Shown here one piece after another: positions 53,339-61,725 of a stretch of 63,701 nt of DNA. This DNA comes from Actinomycetota bacterium (GTDB lineage Bacteria; Actinomycetota; Acidimicrobiia; Acidimicrobiales; Ilumatobacteraceae). How positions within the stretch are numbered: the first letter of the stretch is position 1; each line of letters opens with the position of its first letter. The notes beneath the pieces are model-generated. The model had not been told where the DNA came from. It saw only the letters and a list, made by a program, of their open reading frames with translations, and did no database searches. Location of the stretch: assembly GCA_016213625.1 (NCBI GenBank), contig JACQZZ010000041.1:1-63701 (forward strand), in the 5' to 3' direction. The position numbers were made by a program, and so were the translations under genes.

Positions 53339-54301
53339 TCAGGCTCCGACCGGCCCGAGCATCTCGTCGGCGGCCGACCAGGGATCGATGTGGTGACCGA
53401 CCACACCGCGTTGCAGTTCGGTCCAGCGGTCGTCGCCCAGCACAACGCGAGCCCTCTGCTCGAGTCGACGGGCGACGATCTCGCGCAGTTCCTCACGCAG
53501 CCGGAATTCGCGGCGACGTTCCAGCTCGTGAGTGGACGAGATGAAGTCGCGGTGGGCGAGCACCGTGGACCACAACTCGTCGACGCCCCGGCGCTCGGTG
53601 GCGACGGCCGCGATGATGGGGGGCCGCCAGGCATCGTGCGCGAGGTCGCTGAGCTCGAGCATTCCCTCGAGGTCGCGGCGTGTCTCTTCCGTGCCCTTCC
53701 GATCGGCCTTGTTGATGACGAAGATGTCGGCGATCTCCATCAGCCCGGCCTTGTTGGCCTGCACGGAATCGCCCCAGCCGGGGTTGACGACGACGACGGT
53801 GGTGTCGGCCTTGCCGGCGATCTCGACCTCCACCTGGCCCACGCCGACGGTCTCGACGAGGATCCAGCGCTTGCCCACGGCGTCGAGCAGACGGACGGCC
53901 TCGGGGGTGGCCAACGAGAGTCCGCCGAGGTGACCTCGGGTGGCCATCGATCGGATGAAGACACCCGGATCGGTGGCGTGGTCCTGCATGCGCACCCGGT
54001 CGCCCAGGATGGCGCCACCGGTGAACGGCGACGAGGGGTCGATGGCCAACACGGCCACTTCCTCACCCATCGAGCGGAGGTGACCGATGGTGGCCGAAGT
54101 GAGCGTGCTCTTGCCGGCACCCGGAGCCCCGGTGAGCCCGACGGTGTAGCCCCGTCCGGCCACCGGATAGGTGAGCCGGCCGATGTCGCGCGCCTCGGCA
54201 CCGCCTCGCTCGAGCAACGACAGGAGCCGGGCGAGCGCGGCGCGATCGCCGGCGGTGGCTGCCTCGAACAGGGCGGCGACGGGAAGGTGTCGGCGGCTCA
54301 T
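53339..54301 (-). CDS. meaB: MeaB/ArgK family GTPase chaperone
   Basis: This 320-residue G3E-type P-loop GTPase has Walker A LTGAPGAGKSTL, VLAIDPSSPFTGGAILGDRVRM and WILVETVGVGQVE, and NKAD in FVINKADRKG. MeaB protects and reloads the B12 enzyme methylmalonyl-CoA mutase or its relatives. No mutase gene is in the window. It overlaps the upstream NFU gene by four bases, which links it to Fe-S or cofactor delivery. Confidence 0.92.
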   Translation of the reverse strand: MSRRHLPVAALFEAATAGDRAALARLLSLLERGGAEARDIGRLTYPVAGRGYTVGLTGAPGAGKSTLTSATIGHLRSMGEEVAVLAIDPSSPFTGGAILGDRVRMQDHATDPGVFIRSMATRGHLGGLSLATPEAVRLLDAVGKRWILVETVGVGQVEVEIAGKADTTVVVVNPGWGDSVQANKAGLMEIADIFVINKADRKGTEETRRDLEGMLELSDLAHDAWRPPIIAAVATERRGVDELWSTVLAHRDFISSTHELERRREFRLREELREIVARRLEQRARVVLGDDRWTELQRGVVGHHIDPWSAADEMLGPVGA

Positions 54302-54549
54302 TCGGGAATGGACAATTCAGGGTCGACCACGTTGACGACCTCGGTGACGCCGTCGATGCGATCGCGCATGATGCGTTCGATGCCTGCCTTCAGGGTGACC
54401 GTGCTGGTGGGGCAGGTGCCGCACGCCCCCACCATGGTGACGTACACGACACCCGTGGCCTCGTCGATGGACTGGAGCACGATGTCGCCGCCGTCGGCCT
54501 GGAGCGCTGGCCGAATGATCTCGATGGTCTCTTCCACTTGGGCACGCAT
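54298..54549 (-). CDS. NifU C-terminal (NFU) domain Fe-S scaffold
   Basis: This 83-residue protein consists only of an NFU domain: IRPALQADGGDIVLQ followed by MVGACGTCPTSTVTLKAGIE, whose CXXC pair holds a 4Fe-4S cluster between two monomers. It delivers clusters to target enzymes. It shares a four-base ATGA overlap with meaB. No clear -10 or ribosome site is visible. Confidence 0.92.
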   Translation of the reverse strand: MRAQVEETIEIIRPALQADGGDIVLQSIDEATGVVYVTMVGACGTCPTSTVTLKAGIERIMRDRIDGVTEVVNVVDPELSIPE

Positions 54550-54607
54550 GGGAATGAGGCGGGAACTTTCGTGAGGGGTCGAACGACCATTGAACCAGGA
54601 CGAACTC

Positions 54608-54613
54608 TAGGAT
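54608..54613 (+). promoter_or_regulatory. -10 box TAGGAT of the cupredoxin lipoprotein gene
   Basis: TAGGAT ends 8 bases before the ATG at 54622. Confidence 0.45.
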
Positions 54614-54621
54614 TGCCACCC

Positions 54622-55083
54622 ATGCGAACTCTGCATACCCTCGCCATTGTCCCCTTCGTGGCCCTCGCCCTCGTGGCGTGCGGCGACGACGACACGGCGA
54701 GCCCCGACACCACCGCTGCGGTCATCGAGACCACGGTCGCGGCGGCCGACGCAACCACCACCATCCCGGCGCCCACCCAGACCGAGGCTCCCCAGGACAC
54801 CACGCCTCCCACCGCGGTCGACGGCCCGGTGCAGATCGACGTGGTGGTCGGCACCGACAGCGGTGAGGATCGCATCGAGATGGTGAAGCTGGGCAGCGAC
54901 GTCACGCTGAACATCACCAACCCGGCAGCCGACGACGAGTTCCACGTGCACGGCATCGAGCTCGAGCAGGCGGTCGACGCAGGCGTCACGGCGACGTTCA
55001 ACTTCGTCGCCGACACCGCCGGCACGATCGAGGTCGAGAGCCACATCACCGAAGACGTGCTCGTCATCATCGAAGTAGCCTGA
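54622..55083 (+). CDS. Cupredoxin-like lipoprotein
   Basis: This 153-residue protein has a lipoprotein signal with lipobox ALVAC (Cys about 20), an Asp/Thr/Ala-rich linker of about 45 residues and a beta-rich cupredoxin-like domain. The segment DEFHVHGIELEQ holds His residues that could bind copper, followed by FNFVADTAGTIEVESH with another His. The usual Cys ligand of type-1 copper is not visible. It sits at the outer face of the membrane. A 57-residue membrane protein gene follows after 4 bases. Confidence 0.82.
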   Translation: MRTLHTLAIVPFVALALVACGDDDTASPDTTAAVIETTVAAADATTTIPAPTQTEAPQDTTPPTAVDGPVQIDVVVGTDSGEDRIEMVKLGSDVTLNITNPAADDEFHVHGIELEQAVDAGVTATFNFVADTAGTIEVESHITEDVLVIIEVA

Positions 55084-55087
55084 GCCG

Positions 55088-55261
55088 ATGCTGGCGCACC
55101 AGGGTGGGTGGGACGAGATCCTGTTGGTGTTGGGTCCCATCCTCGTGATCGGCGGCCTGCTCTACCTCGCCAAGAAGCGGGTCAGTGCGGTGCAGCCCAC
55201 CGAGCCCGTGTCGGAGCCCGACGCGGCATCCCCCGAGCCCGAGGGCGAACAGAGCGCCTGA
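55088..55261 (+). CDS. Small single-pass membrane protein (57 aa)
   Basis: ATG at 55088 opens a 57-codon frame four bases after the cupredoxin stop. The protein has a 10-residue lead, one hydrophobic helix (EILLVLGPILVIGGLLYLA), the positive pair KKR and a Pro/Glu/Ser-rich cytosolic tail ending EGEQSA. Codon use is like the neighbours (mostly G/C third bases). It is probably cotranslated with the lipoprotein. No family is recognised. Confidence 0.72.
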   Translation: MLAHQGGWDEILLVLGPILVIGGLLYLAKKRVSAVQPTEPVSEPDAASPEPEGEQSA

Positions 55262-55271
55262 ATCGCCGGTC

Positions 55272-56555
55272 CTACGGGGCGGGGACGCGTTCGATGTCGG
55301 CGCCCAAAGCGGCGAGGCGGCCCACCAGGTCGTCGTAGCCGCGGTCCACGTGGTGCACGCCGGCCACGCTGGTCTCGCCGTCGGCGGCCAACCCGGCCAC
55401 CACGAGGGCGGCACCGGCGCGGATGTCGGGGGCGCGGACGGGTGCACCGCTGAGCTGGCGCACGCCGCGCACGACTGCGTGGTGGCCGTCGGCGCGGATG
55501 TCGGCGCCGAGTCGCTGCAGTTCCTCGACGTAGCGGAATCGACCGGGATACAGATTCTCCGTGACGATGCCCACGCCGTCGGCCACGGTGAGCATGGTGA
55601 CGATGAGCGGCTTGTAGTCGGTGGCGATGCCCGGGTACGGCAGGGTGGCCACGTCGATGCTGCGCAGTTGGCCGTGCGACCACACCGCCAGCGACGACTC
55701 GGCGCCGGCGCCGATGGACGTGATGGTGAGGCCCATGTCGTGGAACCGGCGCAGCAGCATGTCCATGTGGTCGGCGCGTGCACCGCGCAGCACCACTTCC
55801 CCGCCGCTGACCGCGACGGCGGCGAGGTAGGTGGCGGCCTGGATGCGATCGGGCACCACCGCGTGTTGCGTGGCGTGCAGTTCGCCGCGTTCCACGCCAT
55901 GGACGGTGAGCGTGGACGAGCCGATGCCCTCGATGTGTGCACCCATGCTGACCAGGAAGTTGCACAGGTCGGCGATCTCGGGTTCGCGGGCGGCGTTGTC
56001 GATGACCGTGGTGCCCTTGGCGTAGACCGCGGCGGTGAGGATGTTCTCGGTGGCGCCGACGCTGGGGAACTCGAACGTGATGTCGGCACCGTGCAGACGC
56101 TCGGCGGTGGCTTCCACCACGCCGTGACGCAGCTCGAACGTGGCGCCCATGGCCTCGAGGCCGTGCAGGTGCATGTCGATGGGGCGGCTGCCGAAGTCGT
56201 CGCCGCCGGGCAACGACAGCGACACCCTCCCGAAGCGGCCCAGCAACGGACCGAGCACGTTGATGCTCGCCCGGATGCGTTCGACCAGTTCGTACGGCGC
56301 GACCGGATTGATGTTGCCGCTGTTCACCATCCGCAACTGGTCGGGGGCGACGCGCTCGCTGCGCACTCCGATGGCCTCCAGCAGCTCGGCCATGATGCCC
56401 ACGTCGGCGATGGCGGGCACGTTGGTGAGGGTGAACTCGCCGTCGGCCAGCAGTGTGGCCGCCATGAGCTTGAGCACCGAGTTCTTCGCTCCGGGGATGA
56501 CGACTTCGCCCTGCAGTGGGCCCGCCCGGCGAATGAGGATGCGTTCGTCGTCCAT
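55272..56555 (-). CDS. murA: UDP-N-acetylglucosamine 1-carboxyvinyltransferase
   Basis: This 427-residue EPSP-synthase-fold enzyme starts the Lipid II pathway by adding enolpyruvate to UDP-GlcNAc. [19 protein letters not shown] and [19 protein letters not shown] are MurA signatures. The catalytic loop reads [16 protein letters not shown]: the position that is Cys in E. coli (PGGC) is Asp. The same change in Mycobacterium gives intrinsic fosfomycin resistance. ATG at 56555 lies 9 bases after CATACT. Confidence 0.93.
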   Translation of the reverse strand: MDDERILIRRAGPLQGEVVIPGAKNSVLKLMAATLLADGEFTLTNVPAIADVGIMAELLEAIGVRSERVAPDQLRMVNSGNINPVAPYELVERIRASINVLGPLLGRFGRVSLSLPGGDDFGSRPIDMHLHGLEAMGATFELRHGVVEATAERLHGADITFEFPSVGATENILTAAVYAKGTTVIDNAAREPEIADLCNFLVSMGAHIEGIGSSTLTVHGVERGELHATQHAVVPDRIQAATYLAAVAVSGGEVVLRGARADHMDMLLRRFHDMGLTITSIGAGAESSLAVWSHGQLRSIDVATLPYPGIATDYKPLIVTMLTVADGVGIVTENLYPGRFRYVEELQRLGADIRADGHHAVVRGVRQLSGAPVRAPDIRAGAALVVAGLAADGETSVAGVHHVDRGYDDLVGRLAALGADIERVPAP

Positions 56556-56564
56556 GTGGCCCTC

Positions 56565-56570
56565 AGTATG
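56565..56570 (-). promoter_or_regulatory. -10-like box CATACT of murA
   Basis: CATACT on the minus strand ends 9 bases before the ATG at 56555, in a 46-bp divergent gap with the MFS gene. Confidence 0.35.
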
Positions 56571-56588
56571 CCGCACCCGGCGGACGAG

Positions 56589-56594
56589 TAGCCT
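56589..56594 (+). promoter_or_regulatory. -10 box TAGCCT of the MFS gene
   Basis: TAGCCT ends 7 bases before the GTG at 56602. Confidence 0.5.
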
Positions 56595-56601
56595 TCGTCC
56601 G

Positions 56602-58107
56602 GTGCCGGGCCGAGAACACACGCTGACCGTGGTGTGGCCGGTCGATTCGCCCCCGGCCGTGCAGGCGCTCGAACCCCGCGACGACCTGCTCGCCGAGGAG
56701 CGCGACGAGACCGGCGCGTTCGTGCAGGCAGTCGGTCCGTTCCGCACGTATCGCCGCACCGTCGAGGTGCGCGACGACGAGGTCGTGCAGACCATCACCT
56801 ACCGATTGGTCATCCCGTGGTTCGGGGCGTTCTTCGCACTGCCCGTGCGACGAGCGCTGTACCGCCGTCCCGCACCCGGCGACCCGAGCCCGTGGTGGAC
56901 GCCACCCGATCGACTCACCGAGCGCCAGGCGCGCACCCTGGCGCTGCTGGCGGCCGCCGCGATGTCGGCCGCGTTCGCCAACACGCTGTTCACCCAGACC
57001 GCGAACTTCGCCGCCGACACGTTCGGCGTGGGCGACCGCGGGCAGGGGGTGGGCGGCGCCATCGTCCGGCTGGGCGTGCTCATCGCCCTGCCGTTCGCCG
57101 TGGTGGCCGACCGGCTGGGCAGGCGGCGCACCATCGTGCTCGCCGCGTGGTTGGCGCCGCTGTTCTGCGCGCTGGGCACGCTGGCCCCGAACTTCTGGGT
57201 GCTGGTCGGCACGCAGACCATCGGCCGCCCGCTGGGCATCGCCCTGTCGTTGCTGGCCACGGTGGCCGCCGCGGAGGACATGCCGCGCAACAGTCGCGCC
57301 TACGCGCTGAGCCTCCTGGCGATGGCCGCGGGTCTGGGTGCCGGCATCGCCGTGGGCTCGCTGAAGCTGGCCGACGTGGGCGACGAAGGGTGGCGCCTGG
57401 TCTACCTCATGTCACTGATCTGGATCCCCGTGGCGGTGAGCCTGATGCGTCACCTGCTGGAGACGCGCCGGTTCGAGAAGGCGCACACCATCGCCCAACC
57501 GCTGAATGGTCGCCGGTTGGCACTCGTGGCCTCGGTGGCGCTCGCCTCCAGCCTGTTCGTCGCCCCGGCGTCGTTCTTCCAGAACCGCTACCTCGACGAC
57601 GTGCGCGGCTTCAGTGCAGGGGGCATCGCCATGTTCACGCTGCTCACCGCGACGCCGGCGTCGATCGGTCTCGTGCTGGGTGGGCGCCTGGCCGACGTGG
57701 TGGGCCGACGCATCCTGATCGCGGTGTGCACGCCGGTGTCCACCGCGTTCTTGGTGCTCGGCTTCAACACCGACGGATGGCTGATGTGGGTGAGCGTCCT
57801 CGTGGGCGGTCTCACCGGGGCCATCGCCTACCCGGCCTACACGGTGTATCGCACCGAGCTGTTCCCCACGGGCAACCGCGGCCGGGCCAACGGGCTGGTC
57901 ACCACCATCGGTCTGCTCAGCGGCAGTGTGGGCATCCTCATCGTCGGCTTCGCCCGCGACCATGGTTCCACGTTCGGCGCGATCATGGCCGTGATGGGTG
58001 TGGGGCAACTGGTGGCTGCCTTTCTCGCCTACCGGCACTACCCGGAGACGGCGCACCTGGAGTTGGAGCAACTGAACCCGGAGGACCCGGTGCTGTCAGA
58101 GGGCTGA
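56602..58107 (+). CDS. MFS transporter with soluble N-terminal extension
   Basis: This 501-residue protein has about 110 soluble N-terminal residues, including [22 protein letters not shown], then about twelve membrane helices. The MFS loop motif is seen as [17 protein letters not shown] and again as [17 protein letters not shown]. The substrate is unknown. The extension is not typical of drug exporters and may be a regulatory or SRPBCC-like domain. Start chosen by the leaderless -10. Its stop overlaps the convergent hydrolase gene by 12 bases within a stop-codon hairpin. Confidence 0.88.
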   Translation: MPGREHTLTVVWPVDSPPAVQALEPRDDLLAEERDETGAFVQAVGPFRTYRRTVEVRDDEVVQTITYRLVIPWFGAFFALPVRRALYRRPAPGDPSPWWTPPDRLTERQARTLALLAAAAMSAAFANTLFTQTANFAADTFGVGDRGQGVGGAIVRLGVLIALPFAVVADRLGRRRTIVLAAWLAPLFCALGTLAPNFWVLVGTQTIGRPLGIALSLLATVAAAEDMPRNSRAYALSLLAMAAGLGAGIAVGSLKLADVGDEGWRLVYLMSLIWIPVAVSLMRHLLETRRFEKAHTIAQPLNGRRLALVASVALASSLFVAPASFFQNRYLDDVRGFSAGGIAMFTLLTATPASIGLVLGGRLADVVGRRILIAVCTPVSTAFLVLGFNTDGWLMWVSVLVGGLTGAIAYPAYTVYRTELFPTGNRGRANGLVTTIGLLSGSVGILIVGFARDHGSTFGAIMAVMGVGQLVAAFLAYRHYPETAHLELEQLNPEDPVLSEG

Positions 58108-58109
58108 CA
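58094..58109. terminator. Stop-codon hairpin between the MFS and hydrolase genes
   Basis: TGTCAG and CTGACA form a 6-bp stem with an AGGG loop; both TGA stops lie in the arms of this overlap. Confidence 0.4.
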
Positions 58110-58656
58110 CCCAGTCGGCCACCAGCTCGGCGATGCGCTGGTCGCACCCCTTCAGGTCGTGCCCCTTGCCGTCGAGCCAGTGATGCGTGACCGGACCGGG
58201 AATGGTGGCGGTCCAGTGGGTGAGTTCGTCGGGCGTGCCGAATGCATCCTTCGTGCCGCTGATGAACAGGCACGGCACGGTGAGGCGTGGAAAGTGCTCG
58301 ACGCGCAGCGTGTCGGGCTTGCCCGGCGGGTGCAGCGGGTAGCAGATGAGCACCAGGCCACTGGCGGGCAGCGGATCATCTGCGTCGCCCACCACCAGCG
58401 AACACATGCGGCCACCCATGCTGCGACCACCGAGCAACAGGCCGCCCTTGCTGCCCTTGCCCCGCATCAGCGGCGCCGCTTCGTCGCGCACGGCCTGCAA
58501 GAGCACCGGCGCGCGATCGGGGGCCTTCTTGCCCGCCTTGCGGTACGGGAAGTCGGCGCGCACGCACCGCATGGGTGCCACCGCGTGTTCGATCGCTACG
58601 AGGCTCGCGTGCGTGCTGGCGCTACCCGCGCCGGGGAACAGCAGCAGGCTGGTCAC
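58096..58656 (-). CDS. Small alpha/beta hydrolase (dienelactone hydrolase/Tex30-like)
   Basis: This 186-residue protein begins SLLLFPGAGSAST, has the nucleophile elbow GGRSMGGRM, an Asp near FISGTKDAFGTPDEL and the catalytic His in WLDGKGHDLKG. It belongs to the short KANL3/Tex30-like group of hydrolases. The substrate is unknown. It overlaps the upstream J-domain gene by four bases and ends the leftward three-gene operon. Confidence 0.85.
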   Translation of the reverse strand: MTSLLLFPGAGSASTHASLVAIEHAVAPMRCVRADFPYRKAGKKAPDRAPVLLQAVRDEAAPLMRGKGSKGGLLLGGRSMGGRMCSLVVGDADDPLPASGLVLICYPLHPPGKPDTLRVEHFPRLTVPCLFISGTKDAFGTPDELTHWTATIPGPVTHHWLDGKGHDLKGCDQRIAELVADWVSAL

Positions 58657-59354
58657 GTGAGTTGCTCCAGCAGGATGCGCCGTGCCTCACCGAGTCGTTC
58701 GATGGCGGCGCCGGCGTCGGCGGTCTCGCCGCCATGGTCGGGGTGCGCTTCGCGCAGGCGGGAGCGGAAGCGGTTCATCACGTCCTTCTTCGAGACCTTG
58801 GCCGTCCCCATCGGGAAGCCGAGGAGGTCGAGCGCCCACGCCCGCGGGTCGGTGACGCCCACGAGATCGACGCGGCTGACGCCAGTGATGTCGGCCACGA
58901 ACGACGGGCCGATGGCGCCGCGCCAGCGCATGGCCCGATGGAGCACCGGAGCCACCTGGCGCCGGATCTCGGGGTTGAACCGCTCGAGCGCGTAGACCGC
59001 GCCGAGCACCTGAGCGAGGGGCCGGCCCATCGAGTGGAGGTCGAACTCGACGTGGTCGGCGTCGCCCACCATCTGGTGCACACTCACGGCCAGACCGTGC
59101 CGGTCGACCTGGTACCGATGTTGCAGGCGAGGCTGCACGATGCGTTCGCCGCGGGTGATCTGGTCGATCAGGCGACTGATATCGGGCCACTGGTCGTCGG
59201 GCACGCTGGGCAGATAGGCGGCCACCACCGCGGCGAGCAGCACGCCGCCCAGTCCGGGCGTGGGATCCGTGGGCAGGACGAGGTGACCGAGCGCGACTCG
59301 CCGTGTGGGGGTGACGGGTCGGGTGTGCCAGACCTGGAGCTCGGCCAGCAGCAT
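58653..59354 (-). CDS. J-domain protein with novel N-terminal region
   Basis: The last 50 residues of this 233-residue protein form a short J domain with the HPD motif in RLREAHPDHGGETAD and the preceding VSKKDVMNRFR. The first 180 residues, beginning MLLAELQVWHTRPVTPTRRVALG, match no family that I know and lack membrane helices. A J domain would recruit DnaK to a client bound by the N-terminal part. The gene overlaps both neighbours by 1 and 4 bases, so all three proteins are coupled in translation. Confidence 0.78.
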   Translation of the reverse strand: MLLAELQVWHTRPVTPTRRVALGHLVLPTDPTPGLGGVLLAAVVAAYLPSVPDDQWPDISRLIDQITRGERIVQPRLQHRYQVDRHGLAVSVHQMVGDADHVEFDLHSMGRPLAQVLGAVYALERFNPEIRRQVAPVLHRAMRWRGAIGPSFVADITGVSRVDLVGVTDPRAWALDLLGFPMGTAKVSKKDVMNRFRSRLREAHPDHGGETADAGAAIERLGEARRILLEQLT

Positions 59355-60151
59355 CAGATGTAGGGGCGCAGCAGATCGTGCAGTGACTCGGCGATCTCCT
59401 GGGCGGCCTGCTCGTCGGGCACGTCGTCGTCGACGAGTGCACCGGCCAGCTGGTCGGCGAGTTCGCAGGTGCGCTCCCACAGCCGCTGGTCCACACCGAA
59501 GGGCGGGCGCTCCGGCTCGGCCACTTCCACCGCGGCCAGCAGGTCTTCCAGGCCGTCGGCATCGAGCGGGTTGCGCTTCAACCGTTCGCCGGCCAGGAAG
59601 AACGTGGTGAGGGTCTCGAACGGCAGGCGGTCGTCATCCGCGTGCTCGTCGGCGTCGTCGGCCTCGAGCTCGACATCCTCGCCCGCCTCCACCAGATCGA
59701 GCAACGACTCGACGAGCGCCTCGTCGGCGGTGCGCACGAGCAACACCTCACCCTCCCAACGGAACGGATGCTGCTGGCGGGTGAGCGCACGTGTGAGCGC
59801 ATCGCGATCTTCGACGGGCCAGTCGGCCAGGTCGTACTCGGTGGCCGCCTCGTCGTTGGAGAGTTCCACGGGATCCGGCAGCACCTCGCCCTCGGGCGGA
59901 CGGATGGACCCGATGGTGTCGCCGTCCTCGTCGTACACGATGCCGAGGCGACGCTCGACCTCGGTGATGACGGCGTCGGCCGCGGCTTCGCTGTCTTCGG
60001 GCACCACCAGCTCGGCACCCTCCCACGTGTGCGGGATCTCGGCTTCGGCGAGATCCGACGCGAGCTCGGCCTGCTGATCGAACGACCACGCCGCCAGGTC
60101 GTACAGCACGCGGGTGGCGTCGGGATCGTTGGGGTTCCAGTCGTCGGTCAC
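59354..60151 (-). CDS. Acidic protein with internally duplicated domain
   Basis: This 265-residue, strongly acidic protein contains two copies of a unit: YDLAAWSFDQQAEL...PHTWEGAELVV (about 17-50) and YDLADWPVEDRDAL...PFRWEGEVLLV (about 106-139), offset by 89 residues. Each is followed by an acidic helix (AVITEVERR, LLDLVEAGE). The C-terminal third is helical. I recognise no enzyme motif. GTG at 60151 lies 7 bases after TAGCGT and heads an operon with the J-domain and hydrolase genes. A peptide- or ligand-binding role is possible. Confidence 0.78.
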   Translation of the reverse strand: MTDDWNPNDPDATRVLYDLAAWSFDQQAELASDLAEAEIPHTWEGAELVVPEDSEAAADAVITEVERRLGIVYDEDGDTIGSIRPPEGEVLPDPVELSNDEAATEYDLADWPVEDRDALTRALTRQQHPFRWEGEVLLVRTADEALVESLLDLVEAGEDVELEADDADEHADDDRLPFETLTTFFLAGERLKRNPLDADGLEDLLAAVEVAEPERPPFGVDQRLWERTCELADQLAGALVDDDVPDEQAAQEIAESLHDLLRPYI

Positions 60152-60158
60152 GCCCGCG

Positions 60159-60164
60159 ACGCTA
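60159..60164 (-). promoter_or_regulatory. -10 box TAGCGT of the duplicated-domain protein operon
   Basis: TAGCGT on the minus strand ends 7 bases before GTG 60151. Confidence 0.5.
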
Positions 60165-60278
60165 CCCCTCGCCGGCGCCGGAGGAACCCTCTTGCCCATG
60201 CATCGGATAAATCGTTCGACAGCGTCCGGTCGGGTGTGGCACCGTGAGGTTCTCGACTGCACGAAAGGAGGTGCCCCC

Positions 60279-60353
60279 ATGAAGCTGATCCGTACTCGTA
60301 CCACTGCCCTGGGCGCGCGCCCCTTCTGCGGCGGGACTCCCGTCGCCGGTTGA
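60279..60353 (+). CDS. Tiny ORF (24 aa) with strong ribosome-binding site
   Basis: AAAGGAGGTG lies a few bases before ATG 60279, the closest match to the anti-Shine-Dalgarno in the window. The product MKLIRTRTTALGARPFCGG ends PVAG. It is basic, contains one Cys and is too short for a fold. It may be a leader peptide or a small regulatory protein. The strength of the site against the local leaderless habit is the main reason to believe it. Confidence 0.45.
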   Translation: MKLIRTRTTALGARPFCGGTPVAG

Positions 60354-60463
60354 CGCAGCTCGCGTCCCGCATCTCCGTACGTGACCGTGGCATCGCCGCG
60401 CCGTCGCGCCCCCTCCCCCACACACCCGTGTTCTCGAACACCCACCTCAAGGAGACCCACATC

Positions 60464-60610
60464 ATGTGGTCCAGCAATCACACCCATCTGTACCGTCAGC
60501 TCACCCACGACCGCCACGAGCAACTGCGCCGCCAGCGCGACCGCAGCCGACTCCGCCGCCACGTGGTGCCCGACAGATCGTCGGCACGAGCGGTACGACG
60601 AACTCCATAG
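60464..60610 (+). CDS. Small basic protein (48 aa), His/Arg-rich
   Basis: AAGGAG lies 9 bases before ATG 60464. The product starts [20 protein letters not shown] and continues with Arg-rich helix-like [14 protein letters not shown]. It could bind nucleic acid or simply be part of a leader. A strong hairpin follows its stop by six bases, which would end a short transcript carrying this and the 24-codon ORF. No family is recognised. Confidence 0.45.
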   Translation: MWSSNHTHLYRQLTHDRHEQLRRQRDRSRLRRHVVPDRSSARAVRRTP

Positions 60611-60616
60611 CGTCCA

Positions 60617-60662
60617 GCACCCGCATCGTCCAGGGAACCGTCCCTGGGGCCGATGCGGGTGC
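60617..60662 (+). terminator. Long hairpin between the small ORFs and glpX
   Basis: GCACCCGCATCG and CGATGCGGGTGC form a 12-bp perfect outer stem, with an inner 7-bp stem CCAGGGA/TCCCTGG and loop ACCG. Only a small internal loop separates them. It ends 7 bases before the -10 box of glpX. No T-run follows. It probably stops upstream transcription. Confidence 0.6.
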
Positions 60663-60669
60663 AACGCGT

Positions 60670-60675
60670 TACGGT
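60670..60675 (+). promoter_or_regulatory. -10 box TACGGT of glpX
   Basis: TACGGT ends 8 bases before ATG 60684; an in-frame GTG at 60681 is also possible. Confidence 0.45.
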
Positions 60676-60683
60676 TGACAGTG

Positions 60684-61676
60684 ATGAACGCCAACTCGCA
60701 GAAGCCCGACCGCAACCTCGCGATGGAACTGGTCCGCGTCACCGAATCGGCTGCACTGGCCGCTTCCCGCTGGGTGGGCCGAGGCGACAAGAACGGCGCC
60801 GACGGCGCGGCGGTCGACGCGATGCGCACGGTGCTCGGCACCGTGCCCATGGACGGCATCGTGGTCATCGGCGAAGGCGAGAAGGACGAAGCGCCGATGT
60901 TGTTCAACGGCGAGGCCGTGGGCGACGGCACGGCCCCTCTCACCGATGTCGCGGTGGACCCCATCGACGGCACCACGCTCACCGCCTACGGGCGGGCCAA
61001 CGCCATCTCGGTCATCGCCGTCAGCGAGCGCGGCACCATGTTCAACCCCGGACCGTGCGTGTACATGCACAAGATCGCCGTCGGTCCCGATGCCGCGGGC
61101 TCCATCGACATCACGGCCACGGCCACGCAGAACCTGCGCTGGATCGCCAAGGCCAAGGGCGAGAGCGTGCGCGACCTCACCGTCGTCATCCTCGACCGCG
61201 AGCGCCACACCGACCTCATCGCCGAGGTGCGATCCACCGGCGCACGCGTGAAGCTCATCGGCGACGGCGACATCTTCGGCGCCATCGCCACCGCCTGGCC
61301 CGATGCCGGCGTCGACGTGCTGTTCGGCACGGGCGGCACCCCCGAGGGCGTCACCGCTGCCGCAGCGCTGAAGTGCATGGGCGGCGAGATCCAGGGCCTC
61401 CTCGCGCCGCGCAACGCCGAAGAGCACGCGGAAGCGATCGCCCTGGGCTACGACCTCACCGCCGTGCTCACCACCGACGATCTGGTGAGGGGCGACAACT
61501 GCTTCTTCGCCGCCACCGGCGTCACCGACGGCGAGTTGCTGCGCGGCGTGCGCTACGAGCACGGCGGCGCCCGCACGCAGAGCCTGGTGATGCGCTCGAA
61601 GAGCGGCACCGTGCGCATGATCGACGCCCGCCACCGCATCGACAAGCTCTCCAGCTTCGCCGCCGTCGACTACTGA
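60684..61676 (+). CDS. glpX: Fructose-1,6-bisphosphatase class II
   Basis: This 330-residue protein has the metal- and phosphate-binding motifs [25 protein letters not shown] and [16 protein letters not shown] of GlpX. It hydrolyses fructose-1,6-bisphosphate in gluconeogenesis, where it is usually the only FBPase of actinobacteria. The ATG at 60684 begins [16 protein letters not shown], matching the family start. It supplies hexose phosphates to the glucan and nucleotide-sugar genes elsewhere in the window. Confidence 0.96.
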   Translation: MNANSQKPDRNLAMELVRVTESAALAASRWVGRGDKNGADGAAVDAMRTVLGTVPMDGIVVIGEGEKDEAPMLFNGEAVGDGTAPLTDVAVDPIDGTTLTAYGRANAISVIAVSERGTMFNPGPCVYMHKIAVGPDAAGSIDITATATQNLRWIAKAKGESVRDLTVVILDRERHTDLIAEVRSTGARVKLIGDGDIFGAIATAWPDAGVDVLFGTGGTPEGVTAAAALKCMGGEIQGLLAPRNAEEHAEAIALGYDLTAVLTTDDLVRGDNCFFAATGVTDGELLRGVRYEHGGARTQSLVMRSKSGTVRMIDARHRIDKLSSFAAVDY

Positions 61677-61683
61677 CCCACAC

Positions 61684-61719
61684 GCGAACTTAAGTTCCGA
61701 CGTCGGAACTCAAGTTCGC
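61684..61719. terminator. Large inverted repeat between glpX and the SDR gene
   Basis: GCGAACTTAAGTTCC and GGAACTCAAGTTCGC pair over 15 bases with one mismatch around GACGTC. Each arm is itself a near-palindrome built on GAACTTAAGTTC, the motif at 320-331. It can act as a terminator for both convergent genes. Confidence 0.6.
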
Positions 61720-61725
61720 TGTGCG

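Noticed and set aside
60464..60610. Small basic protein as a toxin of a toxin-antitoxin pair
   Set aside because: It has no hydrophobic helix, no toxin motif and no antitoxin-like partner; a basic small protein or leader is the safer reading.
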